Shown here: one piece after another, positions 1 to 9,409 of the stretch
Layout of the letters: every line of letters begins with the position of its first letter
How positions within the stretch are numbered: position 1 is the first letter of the stretch
Source of the DNA: Oscarella lobularis
Lineage: Eukaryota > Porifera > Homoscleromorpha > Homosclerophorida > Oscarellidae
Length of the DNA: 64,000 nt
NCBI RefSeq assembly: GCF_947507565.1
Contig: NC_089175.1
Coordinates: 1,973,733-2,037,732 of the forward strand
Direction: 5' to 3'
Notes under the pieces: model-generated
The model's input: only the letters and a program-made list of their open reading frames with translations
Databases searched by the model: none
Told to the model about the DNA's origin: nothing
Position numbers and translations under genes: made by a program

Positions 1-65
1 ATGACATGAACTGCGACCATCGCGGGCTAATCATATTACAGTAGAGTTTGCAAATAGCCAACTTT

Positions 66-212
66 GCTTCATTTGTTTGGAGCAAACTTTGGGTTAAACG
101 ATTAGAGCAAACTTTGCTTCAATTGTTTAGAGCAAGGTTTGCTTCAATCGTTTGGAGCAAACTTTGCTTGAAACGATTAGTGCAAACTTTGCTCCAAACG
201 ATTGAAGCAAAC
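66..212. repeat. About six imperfect copies of a 25-base tandem repeat
   Basis: Units read roughly agcaaactttgcttcaatcg plus a short tail. The core agcaaactttgct is itself nearly palindromic, so both strands show the same pattern and some units are inverted relative to others. No coding function is supported. It lies about 400 bases upstream of the first receptor gene. Confidence 0.75.
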
Positions 213-230
213 TGCAATCATCGAAAGCAA

Positions 231-627
231 ATCTCTCATCGAAAGCAAGTGAATCGATTTTGGCGGTTTCGGCGCTCCATATCGGCGCTCCATACATACG
301 GTGGGTCCATGTCGTGACTCGTAGAAAAAGCATCAGAACTTATGCGAGTTTGAGACGTCACCGGGTAGACCTAAATTTAGCCTCGTCCCCACCACTCGGG
401 TAGTGAGTGAGGCTAAAAGATAATGCATGCTCCGAATACCGACAATATCATCATCATCATATGTGTCTCTTTCGCAACATAGTTGATTTTTTCTTATGTT
501 TTAGAGATAATCTACACGCCCTGCACTCCTTGGCAACAGGCGGAGCAGTCAGTGAGTTTCGACACGTCATTTCCTCGGGGTAATACCCAAGCACGCAACG
601 TTGCTTTAACGCTTTTCTTGTGAGATT
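231..627. other. Intergenic, upstream of first receptor
   Basis: No coding signal on either strand. A short tcatcatcatc run lies near 449-460. This should hold the promoter and 5' leader of the receptor starting at 628; I see no canonical TATA box. Confidence 0.5.
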
Positions 628-1809
628 ATGCCAAGAAATCCGTCCGTCAACAACACTACTGTACCAGTGTCCGTGTGCAGCAATCAATACGGCAATGTAA
701 CGTATCTCGCCTCCATCCAAGCCACCATTTTTCACGACAATGCATCCAACGTAACTATCAACGGCCAGATGGGCTACGTGTGGCTTGCTTTCACTGTAGT
801 TATTCTTGTTGCCAACGTTCTCGTCTTGCTGGGACGCTGCATCCGTCGCAAAGAAGATCGCAGCAGCATACCGTCGATTCTCATTATCAACCTAGCTGTA
901 GTGGATTTTCTCCTTGGTGTTCAAATGCTTATATATACGATTCTCTTCAAATGGCCGTGCCTTTTACTTGGAAATCCGAAATCATTTAGTCTAATTCAAA
1001 TACTCTGTACAGTTTCCGCCTTGATTGAAATGATCAGCATACCACTGTCAGGACTAATAACAACAACGATAGCCTTCTACTACACAATGGCTATTTGGCG
1101 TATGTTTTGCATTGGTCCAGCTTTTGTTCAAGGAATTGATTTTTCGCGTACAAAAATAGCTGTTGGGCTTATCATTGAATGGACTCTGGCGATTGTTGTT
1201 GGAAGTGTTATGGCAGCGTCTATTAACAAACCGGGATTTTTAGTCAGAAAAGAATTGCCAATATTCACGTCAGCAGGCGAGACTATCATTCAAGAGAACT
1301 ACATCTTGATGGCTTGCGTGCCAATCGTAAACGTAGGAAGCTTGCACAAGGATCATTCCCCGCTTCAAGAGACGGTAACTGGAATTCCCCTTGTTGTAAC
1401 TTTCACTCTTTTGGTGCTGAGTTTTTTAGCTGCTGTTGCTTATACTGGCATCCTAGTAGGATATCGACCTCAATCACAACTTGAGGTCAGTATCCTGAGT
1501 GTTAGGCATCTCCGTTTAAGGCTTGCCGTCGTTGCGTTTCTTCCAGTCATTATTTGGATTGCGTATGTTCTCCTTGTGTTGCAAGGACTAACATTTGCTT
1601 CACTGATGATTATTTCTACTCTGGCAATTGTCAACCCGTTTGCGCTAACAATAATTTCATCGCAGTTCCTTAGAAGTGTTCAGAATTTTTGGATTGTAAC
1701 CTGCAAGAAGGTACATTCCGCTGGAGAGACTCCGGTGCTGCGATCAGCGTTATTTCCCACCAGTAGTAGCAATGAATTTAATATTGAAACTGGCAGTACC
1801 GAATTGTGA
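628..1809 (+). CDS. Rhodopsin-like seven-transmembrane receptor, copy 1
   Basis: Single-exon gene of 393 residues with seven hydrophobic segments and an N-terminus carrying N-glycosylation sites (NNTT, NVT). Segment 2 has NLAVVDFLLG, matching the LxxxD motif of rhodopsin-family receptors. Segment 7 has NPFAL in place of NPxxY, and a short amphipathic helix 8 (SSQFLRSVQ) follows. The DRY motif after segment 3 is missing: the sequence there is TIAFYYTMAIW. The style of segments 2 and 7 recalls the glycoprotein-hormone/LGR branch, but there is no leucine-rich ectodomain. It is presumably a plasma-membrane receptor; ligand and G protein are unknown. Two intact paralogues follow at 3422 and 4757, and this copy is the most diverged. 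The ATG at 628 is the first that gives a plausible extracellular tail. Confidence 0.85.
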   Translation: MPRNPSVNNTTVPVSVCSNQYGNVTYLASIQATIFHDNASNVTINGQMGYVWLAFTVVILVANVLVLLGRCIRRKEDRSSIPSILIINLAVVDFLLGVQMLIYTILFKWPCLLLGNPKSFSLIQILCTVSALIEMISIPLSGLITTTIAFYYTMAIWRMFCIGPAFVQGIDFSRTKIAVGLIIEWTLAIVVGSVMAASINKPGFLVRKELPIFTSAGETIIQENYILMACVPIVNVGSLHKDHSPLQETVTGIPLVVTFTLLVLSFLAAVAYTGILVGYRPQSQLEVSILSVRHLRLRLAVVAFLPVIIWIAYVLLVLQGLTFASLMIISTLAIVNPFALTIISSQFLRSVQNFWIVTCKKVHSAGETPVLRSALFPTSSSNEFNIETGSTEL

Positions 1810-2122
1810 AAGCACACGCCTATAAAAAGTTGTGGTGCGTTTCAAGTGTGGAAAACCATCATCTATTGAAGATATTGCAAGGAGTCAACTTTTGTCCTCA
1901 TATGTCCTGTAAATTGTGTTTCCAAACCGATTGCTGTTCACTTGAGTATTGATAAACGTGAATGCTTTGTTCAAGACACTAAACGTTGTGCTGGGATTGA
2001 ATCATTAGTCTGGCTTCTTCATAACGTAAAGACATGCAATCATATAACAATGCTGATGATCACCTTGCAGTTTTCATATAGGTATAATGTTGCAGCTAGT
2101 AATAACATAATGAGATTTTAGG
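1810..2122. other. Convergent 3' ends of receptor 1 and PSMD9
   Basis: Non-coding. It holds the 3' untranslated regions of two converging genes. The stretch around 1830-1880 (gcgtttcaagtgtggaaaacc) resembles the coding end of the receptor paralogues (gcgcttcaaatgcggaaagcc at 4451 in copy 2), so copy 1 has probably lost its last homologous exon segment through an upstream stop. Confidence 0.5.
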
Positions 2123-2978
2123 TCACAAGGACGGTAAATCCACGTACCCTAAAAAACCTCTTCCGGACCATTTTTTTGGTATCAAACCAAGTCGAATTTC
2201 TTCACCATCTCTTAAGATTTTAATCCAGACTTTTGTCTACATGCAAACGTGCTACATCCTCATCATCGGCGTCGTCCTACTCCTTACTCCTTCGCTGTTT
2301 TTCACTAGCTCCCCTACGTCTTGAAGACTACGAAAATTTTCCGCATTTATGCTACCGAACTCAAGAACGCAGTCGCCAACTTTCAACTCCTATAAATTCT
2401 CGACCTAGAGCAATAGAAGCACTGTGCAATGCACGAAACGCACGCAAACAGATGCAGGTGAATTTTCAGACACAAGATTGACTTTCAGAAACGGTTTACG
2501 CAAACCCAAATTCCTATCATCTAAAGAACTCCGTATCAGATCATTTAACCACTGACTATGACCTATTTGCTGCTTTGCCTTCAGAGTCTTTGTTTTTGTC
2601 TGTGTCGTCGCGTTCGCGCGCGTGCATTGCGTGAAGACTGCGTTCGATTTGGGACATGAGCGATTTATGATCATTGTGCAGACCTACAAATTTTTTCATT
2701 GAATTTGGTAGGTAAGCGTGGCCGTGGACTTACGTATGATTTTATTTCGAGCTGTTCGGACCGAATAGATGTCGATGTCGGCTCGAGGAAAGCCTTCTGT
2801 GTCCACCAAAGGCTCGTTCATTCCCACGCCCTTTTGCTAAGCGGAGAACAGGTGTTGGTCGACTCGTGCATCTTTGTTGTATAGCTACCGAGTCTAATAC
2901 GTCTGACAAAGCCTTAATTTCAGCTTCTATAGCATCCTTTTGTGCGATCAAGTCGCGAACGTCGGAATGAGCCATCAC
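2123..2978 (-). CDS. PSMD9: 26S proteasome assembly chaperone PSMD9 (p27/Nas2)
   Basis: Six exons can be placed by phase: 2978-2889, 2836-2734, 2683-2563, 2513-2450, 2389-2288 and 2236-2123. They give 197 residues ending in a TGA. The reading frame closely follows animal PSMD9: an N-terminal helical part ([19 protein letters not shown]), the signature [20 protein letters not shown] followed by VRTARNKI, then a PDZ domain with [22 protein letters not shown] and a C-terminal [12 protein letters not shown]. All five introns are short GT-AG. The product helps assemble the proteasome base by chaperoning ATPase subunits in the cytosol. Two adjacent ATGs sit at the start; the second (2975) is equally possible. 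The gene is inserted between members of the receptor cluster and converges on receptor 1. Confidence 0.92.
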
Positions 2979-3089
2979 TAGTGACGCGCGCTAGAAAAGA
3001 TCAACACAGAGACACAAGGCGAAGAGTCAGGCAAAAAGGAATCAACAAAGGCTGCCTAGCCAACTATTCACTTCGTCAAAATCTCGCCT

Positions 3090-3216
3090 GCACAGTGTCC
3101 GTACGCTGCAATCAATCTACGGCAATATGACCTCCATCCAAGCCACCATTTTGGAGACAATGCATCCAGCGTGACTATCAACAGTCAAACTGGCTATCTG
3201 GTGCTTGTTTTCACTG
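3090..3216 (+). pseudogene. Receptor fragment (N-terminus to first membrane segment)
   Basis: This stretch is clearly similar to 675-800 of the first receptor gene. Shared runs include gcaatcaatacggcaat versus gcaatcaatctacggcaat, ctccatccaagccaccattt, gacaatgcatccagcgt and actatcaac, then the start of membrane segment 1. Small deletions break the frame, and homology stops after tttcactg. No remainder of the receptor follows. It is a relic of a fourth tandem copy, just upstream of the PSMD9 start and on the opposite strand. Confidence 0.8.
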
Positions 3217-3421
3217 AAATGTACCTGTCGAAGAGAAGTTATTGAAGAGAAAAGGACGTTCTCTGGCATGGAAGCTCGTGATGAAGATGACCATCAATCA
3301 ATCATCCATTATGGAAAACCCTCTTAGATGTTGCTCTTAGAATAAACAAAATAATCACATTGATTCACGTTGATTTCTCCAAGTCCCCCCTACGCAATTC
3401 GAAGTCCAACCTGTGTTACTG

Positions 3422-4555
3422 ATGATGATGCCTTCTTTCAACAACACGACCCTGGCCAATCCGCACGTACCACTATGTGCAAAGATGTTCGATCCCCACA
3501 CAGTCTACGTGGTCTACGACATGCAATTCTCGCCTCGCATGGAAACCGAAACGGGCTACGCCTGGGCGACCCTAACAGCGCTCATTCTCATTGGGAACCT
3601 CTTCGTTCTTCTGTGGCGCTGCACGCGTTCTCGCGAGCAACGAAACAGCGTACCATCCATTCTGGTCATCAATCTCGCCACAGCAGATCTTCTTCTCGGC
3701 GTTCAAATGCTCCTCTATCTACTTCTCTTCAAATGGCCCTGTCTCCTGCTCGCCGATCCTAATCTCTTTGACGTCGCCGAGAGAATGTGCGTGGTTTCCG
3801 CGGGGATTCAATCAGCCTGTTTTCCTCTCTCGGCAATGATAACGGCAACGATTGCCTTCTACTACACGACAATACTATTTAGTTATCGTCATTGCAGCTG
3901 GTCGAAACAATGCGTAATCGGCTTACTTCTCAGCGAATGGATCGCGGCAATTGTGATGGGAGTCATGCAAGCGTTCAGGTACCATTCGCGTGATGTCGTT
4001 CCGCCGTTCCGAACGGGAGGAACGACCGAAACGCCGGACGCAGAGCAAACCGTCGAAGCGGAACGCTATAACTCGCTCATGTGCATCCCAATGGCCTACA
4101 CGAAAGATACAGATGATATGAGAATTTCCTTCCGGAGCACTTTCTATATAAATATTGGGATACTTGTACTGCTCTTTTTAGCGGTTATCGCCTGCGTTGC
4201 GACGCTGATTCAACTGCGAAGTGTGACTAAGAAGAGCACGGATACGTCGATTGTGATGGGCGTGGGATTGAGGCTTATTGCCACGTCTTTTTTGACGTTT
4301 GCTTTTTGGGCTGTATACATTCCGCTGCAGGAAACGGGACGCAATTTCGACTCTCTTATTATTCTTTCGATGGTAGGAGTTGCAAATCCATTAATTTTTA
4401 CTCTGTCTTCCAAGCCGTTTTACCGCTCCGTGCGTAAATTGTGGATCGTTCTGCGCTTCAAATGCGGAAAGCCAATGCCGTTTGAGGATATGGAGAACTA
4501 TTCTATAACAGAAACGGGAATGCTGGCTAGCGAAATATATGAGTCTACAAACTAA
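3422..4555 (+). CDS. Rhodopsin-like seven-transmembrane receptor, copy 2
   Basis: Single exon, seven membrane segments. I take the ATG at 3422; two more ATGs follow directly. Segment 2 reads NLATADLLLG and is followed by LLFKWPCLLLADPN, which is shared by all copies. Segment 7 reads NPLIF followed by SSKPFYRSVRKLW (helix 8). There is no DRY motif after segment 3 (TIAFYYTTILF). Extracellular N-glycosylation sites (NNTT) are present. It is about as close to copy 3 as recent tandem duplicates are: much of segments 1-3 is identical. The cytoplasmic tail is short. It is probably a cell-surface receptor; the ligand is unknown. Confidence 0.88.
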   Translation: MMMPSFNNTTLANPHVPLCAKMFDPHTVYVVYDMQFSPRMETETGYAWATLTALILIGNLFVLLWRCTRSREQRNSVPSILVINLATADLLLGVQMLLYLLLFKWPCLLLADPNLFDVAERMCVVSAGIQSACFPLSAMITATIAFYYTTILFSYRHCSWSKQCVIGLLLSEWIAAIVMGVMQAFRYHSRDVVPPFRTGGTTETPDAEQTVEAERYNSLMCIPMAYTKDTDDMRISFRSTFYINIGILVLLFLAVIACVATLIQLRSVTKKSTDTSIVMGVGLRLIATSFLTFAFWAVYIPLQETGRNFDSLIILSMVGVANPLIFTLSSKPFYRSVRKLWIVLRFKCGKPMPFEDMENYSITETGMLASEIYESTN

Positions 4556-4756
4556 AACCCTGTCGCTGCTTCTGTGACCATGACTGAGATTAGCCGCCGA
4601 CCACGGACATACTGCTAGAGTAAATTTTTAGCACGGTTTCATAGAATAAAATTGTGAATGCCTACGCCTGCACGCCACCGCATCCCAGCGCGATTCAACT
4701 TAATTCTCCTCCTACACAATCGCGTATACGTATACGTACGCTAGCCCATTCGACTG

Positions 4757-5905
4757 ATGCCAGCGACTACCAACGCGACAGTGACCGACGCACCGGACAC
4801 GGTGACGCGACTATGCACAAAAGACGTTGACTCAAACACAACGTACGCCGTCTACGATGACTTCTACCCGCTCTCCGGTATGGAAACCGAAAAGGGCTAC
4901 GCCTGGCTACTCTGCACCGCGCTCATTCTCGTTGGAAACGTCTTCGTTCTGCTGTGGCGTTGCACGCGTCGTCGCGAGCAACGAAACAGCACGCTCTCCC
5001 TTCTCGTCGTCAATCTCGCAACGGCCGATTTTCTTCTCGGTATTCAAATGCTCGTCTATCTGCTTCTCTTCAAATGGCCCTGTCTACTGCTCGCCGATCC
5101 TAATCTCTTCGACGCGACCGAGAAACTGTGCACGATTTCCGCGTCGATTCAAATAATCAGCATGCTTCTGTCGGGAATGATAACGGCAACAATAGCCTTT
5201 TATAATACCACGGCAATATTTATTCGTTGTTGTCACTGTCGTCCCCAGTGCTCGCGCAAGGGAATACTGGTCGTGCTTCTCCTCGAATGGGTGGCTGCGA
5301 TCGCAATAGGAGTTTTTCTAACACTCGAATATTTACAAGTGACGCCGTTCAGAATGCGAGGATCAATAAAGGAGCCGATTCCGGGGAAACGAAGAATCGC
5401 GGAACACTATAACTCGCAGCTCTGCGTACCTATGGTCTACACGAGTGGAATTCTCAACGGACTGCAAAGGATATTCAGTATACCCTTCTTCATCAGTCTC
5501 GCCGTGCTTCTGCTTCTCTTTCTAGCCTCTATCGCCTACGTCACCATGCTGATTCAAATGCGAAAAGTGAGCCATGTAGGCATGGATAGGTCTGCTGCGA
5601 TCGGTTTGGGACTGAGGCTCGTCGTCATTGCGTTTCTCACGTTCGCCTGTTGGATTGCCTATATTCCGCTCGTAATGAAGCAGCGCACTTTCGAGTCGCT
5701 CGTCGTTCTTTCGACGATGGCAATTTCGAACCCACTCGTTTTCACGATTTTTTCAAAGCCGTTTTTCGTCTCCGTGCGTAATGTGTGGATTGCTCTGCGC
5801 TTCAAGTGCGGAAAGCCGTTGCCGCTCGCAGATATTTCCGAGAGTCCGCTCATGTCGACGGAAATTCCTGGCAGCGAAAGCGAAAGCTATATATCTACAA
5901 ACTAA
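4757..5905 (+). CDS. Rhodopsin-like seven-transmembrane receptor, copy 3
   Basis: Single exon of 382 residues, 201 bases downstream of copy 2 in the same orientation. The ATG at 4757 is preceded by stop codons and gives an N-terminus with NAT and NTT glycosylation sites. Motifs: GMETEKGYAW before segment 1, NLATADFLLG in segment 2, a CW-containing segment 6 (FACWIAYIPL), NPLVF in segment 7, then KPFFVSVRNVW and RFKCGKPLP in the tail. As in the other copies, the ionic-lock DRY triplet is absent, which may indicate unusual or constitutive coupling. Ser/Glu-rich tail residues could be phosphorylation sites. The family assignment is firm at the 7TM level only. Confidence 0.88.
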   Translation: MPATTNATVTDAPDTVTRLCTKDVDSNTTYAVYDDFYPLSGMETEKGYAWLLCTALILVGNVFVLLWRCTRRREQRNSTLSLLVVNLATADFLLGIQMLVYLLLFKWPCLLLADPNLFDATEKLCTISASIQIISMLLSGMITATIAFYNTTAIFIRCCHCRPQCSRKGILVVLLLEWVAAIAIGVFLTLEYLQVTPFRMRGSIKEPIPGKRRIAEHYNSQLCVPMVYTSGILNGLQRIFSIPFFISLAVLLLLFLASIAYVTMLIQMRKVSHVGMDRSAAIGLGLRLVVIAFLTFACWIAYIPLVMKQRTFESLVVLSTMAISNPLVFTIFSKPFFVSVRNVWIALRFKCGKPLPLADISESPLMSTEIPGSESESYISTN

Positions 5906-6240
5906 TAGATACGTTCATTTTAACACGACTATTAGTGTTCTAATGACAAATTACAGTAATTAGAAGAAAACTTATTACTGTAGTATATCGCTGTACCTCA
6001 AAAGGAGCCCATTCACCATCATTGACATTCCCCGCGAGATTGCGGTTATTGCGTTGATTCTAGCTTGTCGTCGCTTGTTTTCAGGCATTTTGAATCCGGA
6101 AAAGTGACATCTACGATCAAACGTAACTCATTATTTCATGTGTCCCATTTAAAAACTGGTTGTACTTTCAGCACCAGGCAAAAAATTATAAAAGGCTTAC
6201 TGTATGTACAAAAGAAACTCCAAAAAAGAAACAGAAACAA
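5906..6240. other. Intergenic between receptor 3 and the Bcl-3-like gene (convergent)
   Basis: Nothing coding is seen. It contains AT-rich 3' untranslated sequence of both converging genes. Confidence 0.5.
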
Positions 6241-8018
6241 CTAAACTTTTTTCTTATCAGCACTCCTTAGCAATTGCTTGATCTGAAACAAAGACAGAGA
6301 GAGGAATTTCCAATCCAACAAATGCTCACTTATGCACTTACTGTAGACGACGCCGCTAAATCAATAGGTGTGAATCCTTCAACATTAGAAACACGCGCGT
6401 TGGCACCCGACTCCAACAGAATTCTGACCACATCGACGGAATGATTGGCAACAGCCATGTGCAGTGCCGTCGAACCGCCGTCATTCGCGACGTTCGTGAG
6501 GGCGCCGTTTTGAAGCAAGAACTGTATCATTTCAGTGGAACCACTCTCAACGGCAACATGTAGGGGAGTCATTCCACTTTTCCCATCCTGGGGAAGAGAT
6601 GTAAATATGTATTGACAAATAGGGTTCATATAACTTATTACCTTTGCATTTATATTGGCTCCGAGACGTAAGAGCAATTCGACTAGGGGTAAATTAGGAG
6701 ACCGTGTGCCAATGTGAAGGGCAGTAAATCCTAAGGGGATTAAATTCCCAAATAATTTTCCCTCACCCCCACTAATCAATAATCGATTTCTTGCCATCAA
6801 AATTTTTGATTTCTAAATCTGGAGGCGGATTTTTCGCCTGAGCAATTGCCTGCAGCGAAGCGAGATTTCCCATAATGATTGCCTGATGCACGCACGTGCG
6901 TCCGAGTCGATCCGGGAGATTTGCATTCGCCCCGCCATTGACAAGAATCAAAACCAATTGAGGTTGATTTGTTAGAACAGCAATATGAAGCGGAGTCTTG
7001 AGAAAGAAAAAATAAATAAGCATATTAATTAGGAATTATTAGTCCAATTCGATTACCTGTCTGAGATAATTATAAATGTCTAGGTTCATTTTCGCACCAC
7101 TGATTAGAGATACTAGGTACGATACGAGAGGAGCGTTCTCTTGAGCCACGGCCAAATGAAGAGGCCTTTCGAAAAGAGCCAATTCCATTATACAGCATAT
7201 TTAGGATGTAATGACTCTCACGTGTCTCCGTCTTCGTCTTGTAACGTCGCCAAGTGACATTCCGTCGCCGAAAAGAGCAAGGACGTTGCATCGAGAAACG
7301 AAGCAGATGGCGCCGGTTGTGATTCTGACGTCATCGGAACTTCGGATTTCTCCTTTTCGTTTTCTCCTGCTTTTTGTTTTTGTTTTTGTTCTTCTTCTTC
7401 TTCTTCTTCTTCGCGTATAGGACTTTGAGAGGATTCTTCCATTGGCTGTGAACTCGACGAGGGCCCATCCTTTGGAGGACCTTGCCTGCTGCTCCCTTGT
7501 GAACTCTGATTCGTTTGATCGCTAACAAACCCCGAGTCGGCTGCTCGCTCATTCGCCGTATTGAGAGAAGCCGGCAGACCGAGAGTCCGAGAATTCGGAT
7601 TCGGAGACAACACGAGCGGTTGCGATGGCGGTTGCTGGGCAACCGATACGGGAACAGGAATCGGCGGAGGAGGTAGCGGTGGCGAAGGAAGTACGCGAGG
7701 GTCAAAAGTGGGAGGAGAAACGGGTGGAAACGCATAAGGCAAACGATAGCCGGAAATAAAAGGATTGTACATGGGATGAATGAACGTGGCTGGCGGATAC
7801 TGCGGCCGAGCCATGAGCAACGGCGAAAAATACGGCACGGGTGCCGTCGGCGCCGGCGGATAGCGCAACTGCGGCAACGACGCCGGTGCGACGGCAGTGG
7901 GTGACGTCGGCGACGAGTCCCGTATGACCGGCGGCGATTCTACGTCATCTAATTTAAATAAACCAGGAGGGGTGAGATTAGCGGAAGAGGGCGTGGTCAG
8001 ACGCGACGGACGAGTCAT
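6241..8018 (-). CDS. Bcl-3-like nuclear I-kappa-B ankyrin protein
   Basis: Six exons fit by phase: 8018-7222, 7165-7057, 6996-6795, 6730-6642, 6587-6342 and 6282-6241. They give 494 residues. The N-terminal about 240 residues are rich in proline and serine with an acidic run of glutamates (7389-7415). Seven ankyrin-type repeats follow, starting with the I-kappa-B hallmark DEDGDTPLHLAV, then LDIYNYLRQTPLHIAV, DLEIKNFDGFTALHI, GKSGMTPLHVAVE and DGGSTALHMAV. This order and spacing match Bcl-3 and I-kappa-B proteins, which bind NF-kappa-B dimers through the ankyrin stack. The proline-rich N-terminus and the lack of a clear DSGxxS degron favour a nuclear, co-regulator type. The third intron has a GC donor (gcaaga at 6794) and a normal AG acceptor at 6731. 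The ATG at 8018 is preferred over one 57 bases upstream because it begins the low-complexity tail. Confidence 0.85.
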
Positions 8019-8274
8019 CGTGCGTGGTACAGACAGGCATGCATGAAGAAAAAAAGGGCCGAGGCGCGAAAACAAATCGAGCTCGAGCGACTTTCGACTC
8101 TTCTAGCGATGCGAGTCGTCGATTTTCGTTGTGGGCGGGGCAGCGTGCGCTAACTCGCTGGGAGTCTTCTCACCCGAGAATCGCGAAAACGACGTCGATT
8201 AGTGGTGATTCCATGCATCGTTTCTCGTGCACGAGTTGGCGCTTATGGGCTCGTCTTATTATCTCGCTCGCGTT

Positions 8275-8547
8275 CTATTTCTGATCGTGCGCTTTTTTTC
8301 CCTCGGTCGCGCTACCTTTTTCCGGTTTCGGGGCTTTCTTTCGTCGTCGTTTCTTGCGCGATGACGCGTCCGTTGACTGGATTTCGTTCGCCGAACGTTT
8401 TGCAGTCGCTTCGCCGGATGGCGGCGAAGCGCGCTCCTTGTCCGTCGTCGCGAACGGCGGTGCGTGGACGAATGGCACGCCGCTTCGATCGAGCGCCATC
8501 ACCGGATTATAGCGAGACGCCGCTTTCGTTTCGCTTTCCGTCGACAT
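8275..8547 (-). CDS. Hypothetical small basic protein
   Basis: Open frame of 90 codons beginning MSTESETKAASRYNPV and ending with a lysine/arginine-rich tail (SSRKKRRRKKAPKPEKG) that resembles a nuclear localization signal. I do not recognise the family. It lies 256 bases upstream of the Bcl-3-like start on the same strand and could be a separate small gene. It could also be chance: the GC-rich region is open in several frames, and a plus-strand frame of similar length overlaps. No membrane segment or cysteine is present. Confidence 0.3.
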   Translation of the reverse strand: MSTESETKAASRYNPVMALDRSGVPFVHAPPFATTDKERASPPSGEATAKRSANEIQSTDASSRKKRRRKKAPKPEKGSATEGKKAHDQK

Positions 8548-9409
8548 GAGGGAAAGGGAGACGAGACGAGACTTCGGATAGTACACGACGAACTCTGTCG
8601 CAGCCCCGAGAAGGTGTTTTCCCTTCGCTGCCTAGCAAAACTCGGGACTTTCCCCCACGCGCGAAGTTCGCCGAAATGAGTCGATACGGGAATGATTCTT
8701 AGAGTATCCGGGAACGACAGAAAAAAATGTTTTTTTCCGATTTAGCAGGCGATTGAGGCTTCTTCTCCTCTAGAAGCGAAGCCGAAAGAGTCTAATAACC
8801 TTAGATCTCGACCTGAGGCTTCCTAAAAATTCGACTTGAGAAATTACGGAGGATGTACGTCAACAATGGAAGAAAATCGATTGACGCTGTAGTGAAACCA
8901 TTCTCAAGCAGAAATCTGGAATCTATCGGTGAGAATATAGCACATTAGATTTTAGTGGCATTTTTATGTCACTGGAATTGAGCTGTGTTGTAACACTCTT
9001 GGATTTGCACACACAGTCAAGCACCAGTGATAAAGAAACATGGCTAAGACTGAATAAAAGATTGATTAATTAATGCCATCATCAATCTCACTTTCAAATC
9101 TTATTCTACAGTGTTCTTTTATTTCTAGTCACTTCAACTGATTGTGGATCAAATAATTGATCAAGCTACTGCAGCTCAGAATTGCATTGTTTATCGATAG
9201 GTCCAGTGACAGCATTTGGATGCACAGACTTTGATGATTTGATGAAACTTTTTTAGCATACTCAGCATAGCATAGACTATCATTATAAAATTGTGTTTCG
9301 CTTACTTGGTTCTTTACTGAATGATAAATCAATGAACTTGGAGTTGTTCTCTATCTCTGGGTGAAATAATTAAAAAATAATTCAAATCTTAGCGTGCGTT
9401 GTCCGAAAA
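8548..9409. other. Intergenic, upstream of TBCC
   Basis: About 860 bases, AT-rich from 8930 on, with no convincing coding signal on either strand. It should contain the TBCC promoter and that of any minus-strand gene at 8547. Confidence 0.5.

Noticed and set aside
66-212. CRISPR-like array
   Set aside because: Repeats abut without unique spacers and the genome is clearly eukaryotic.
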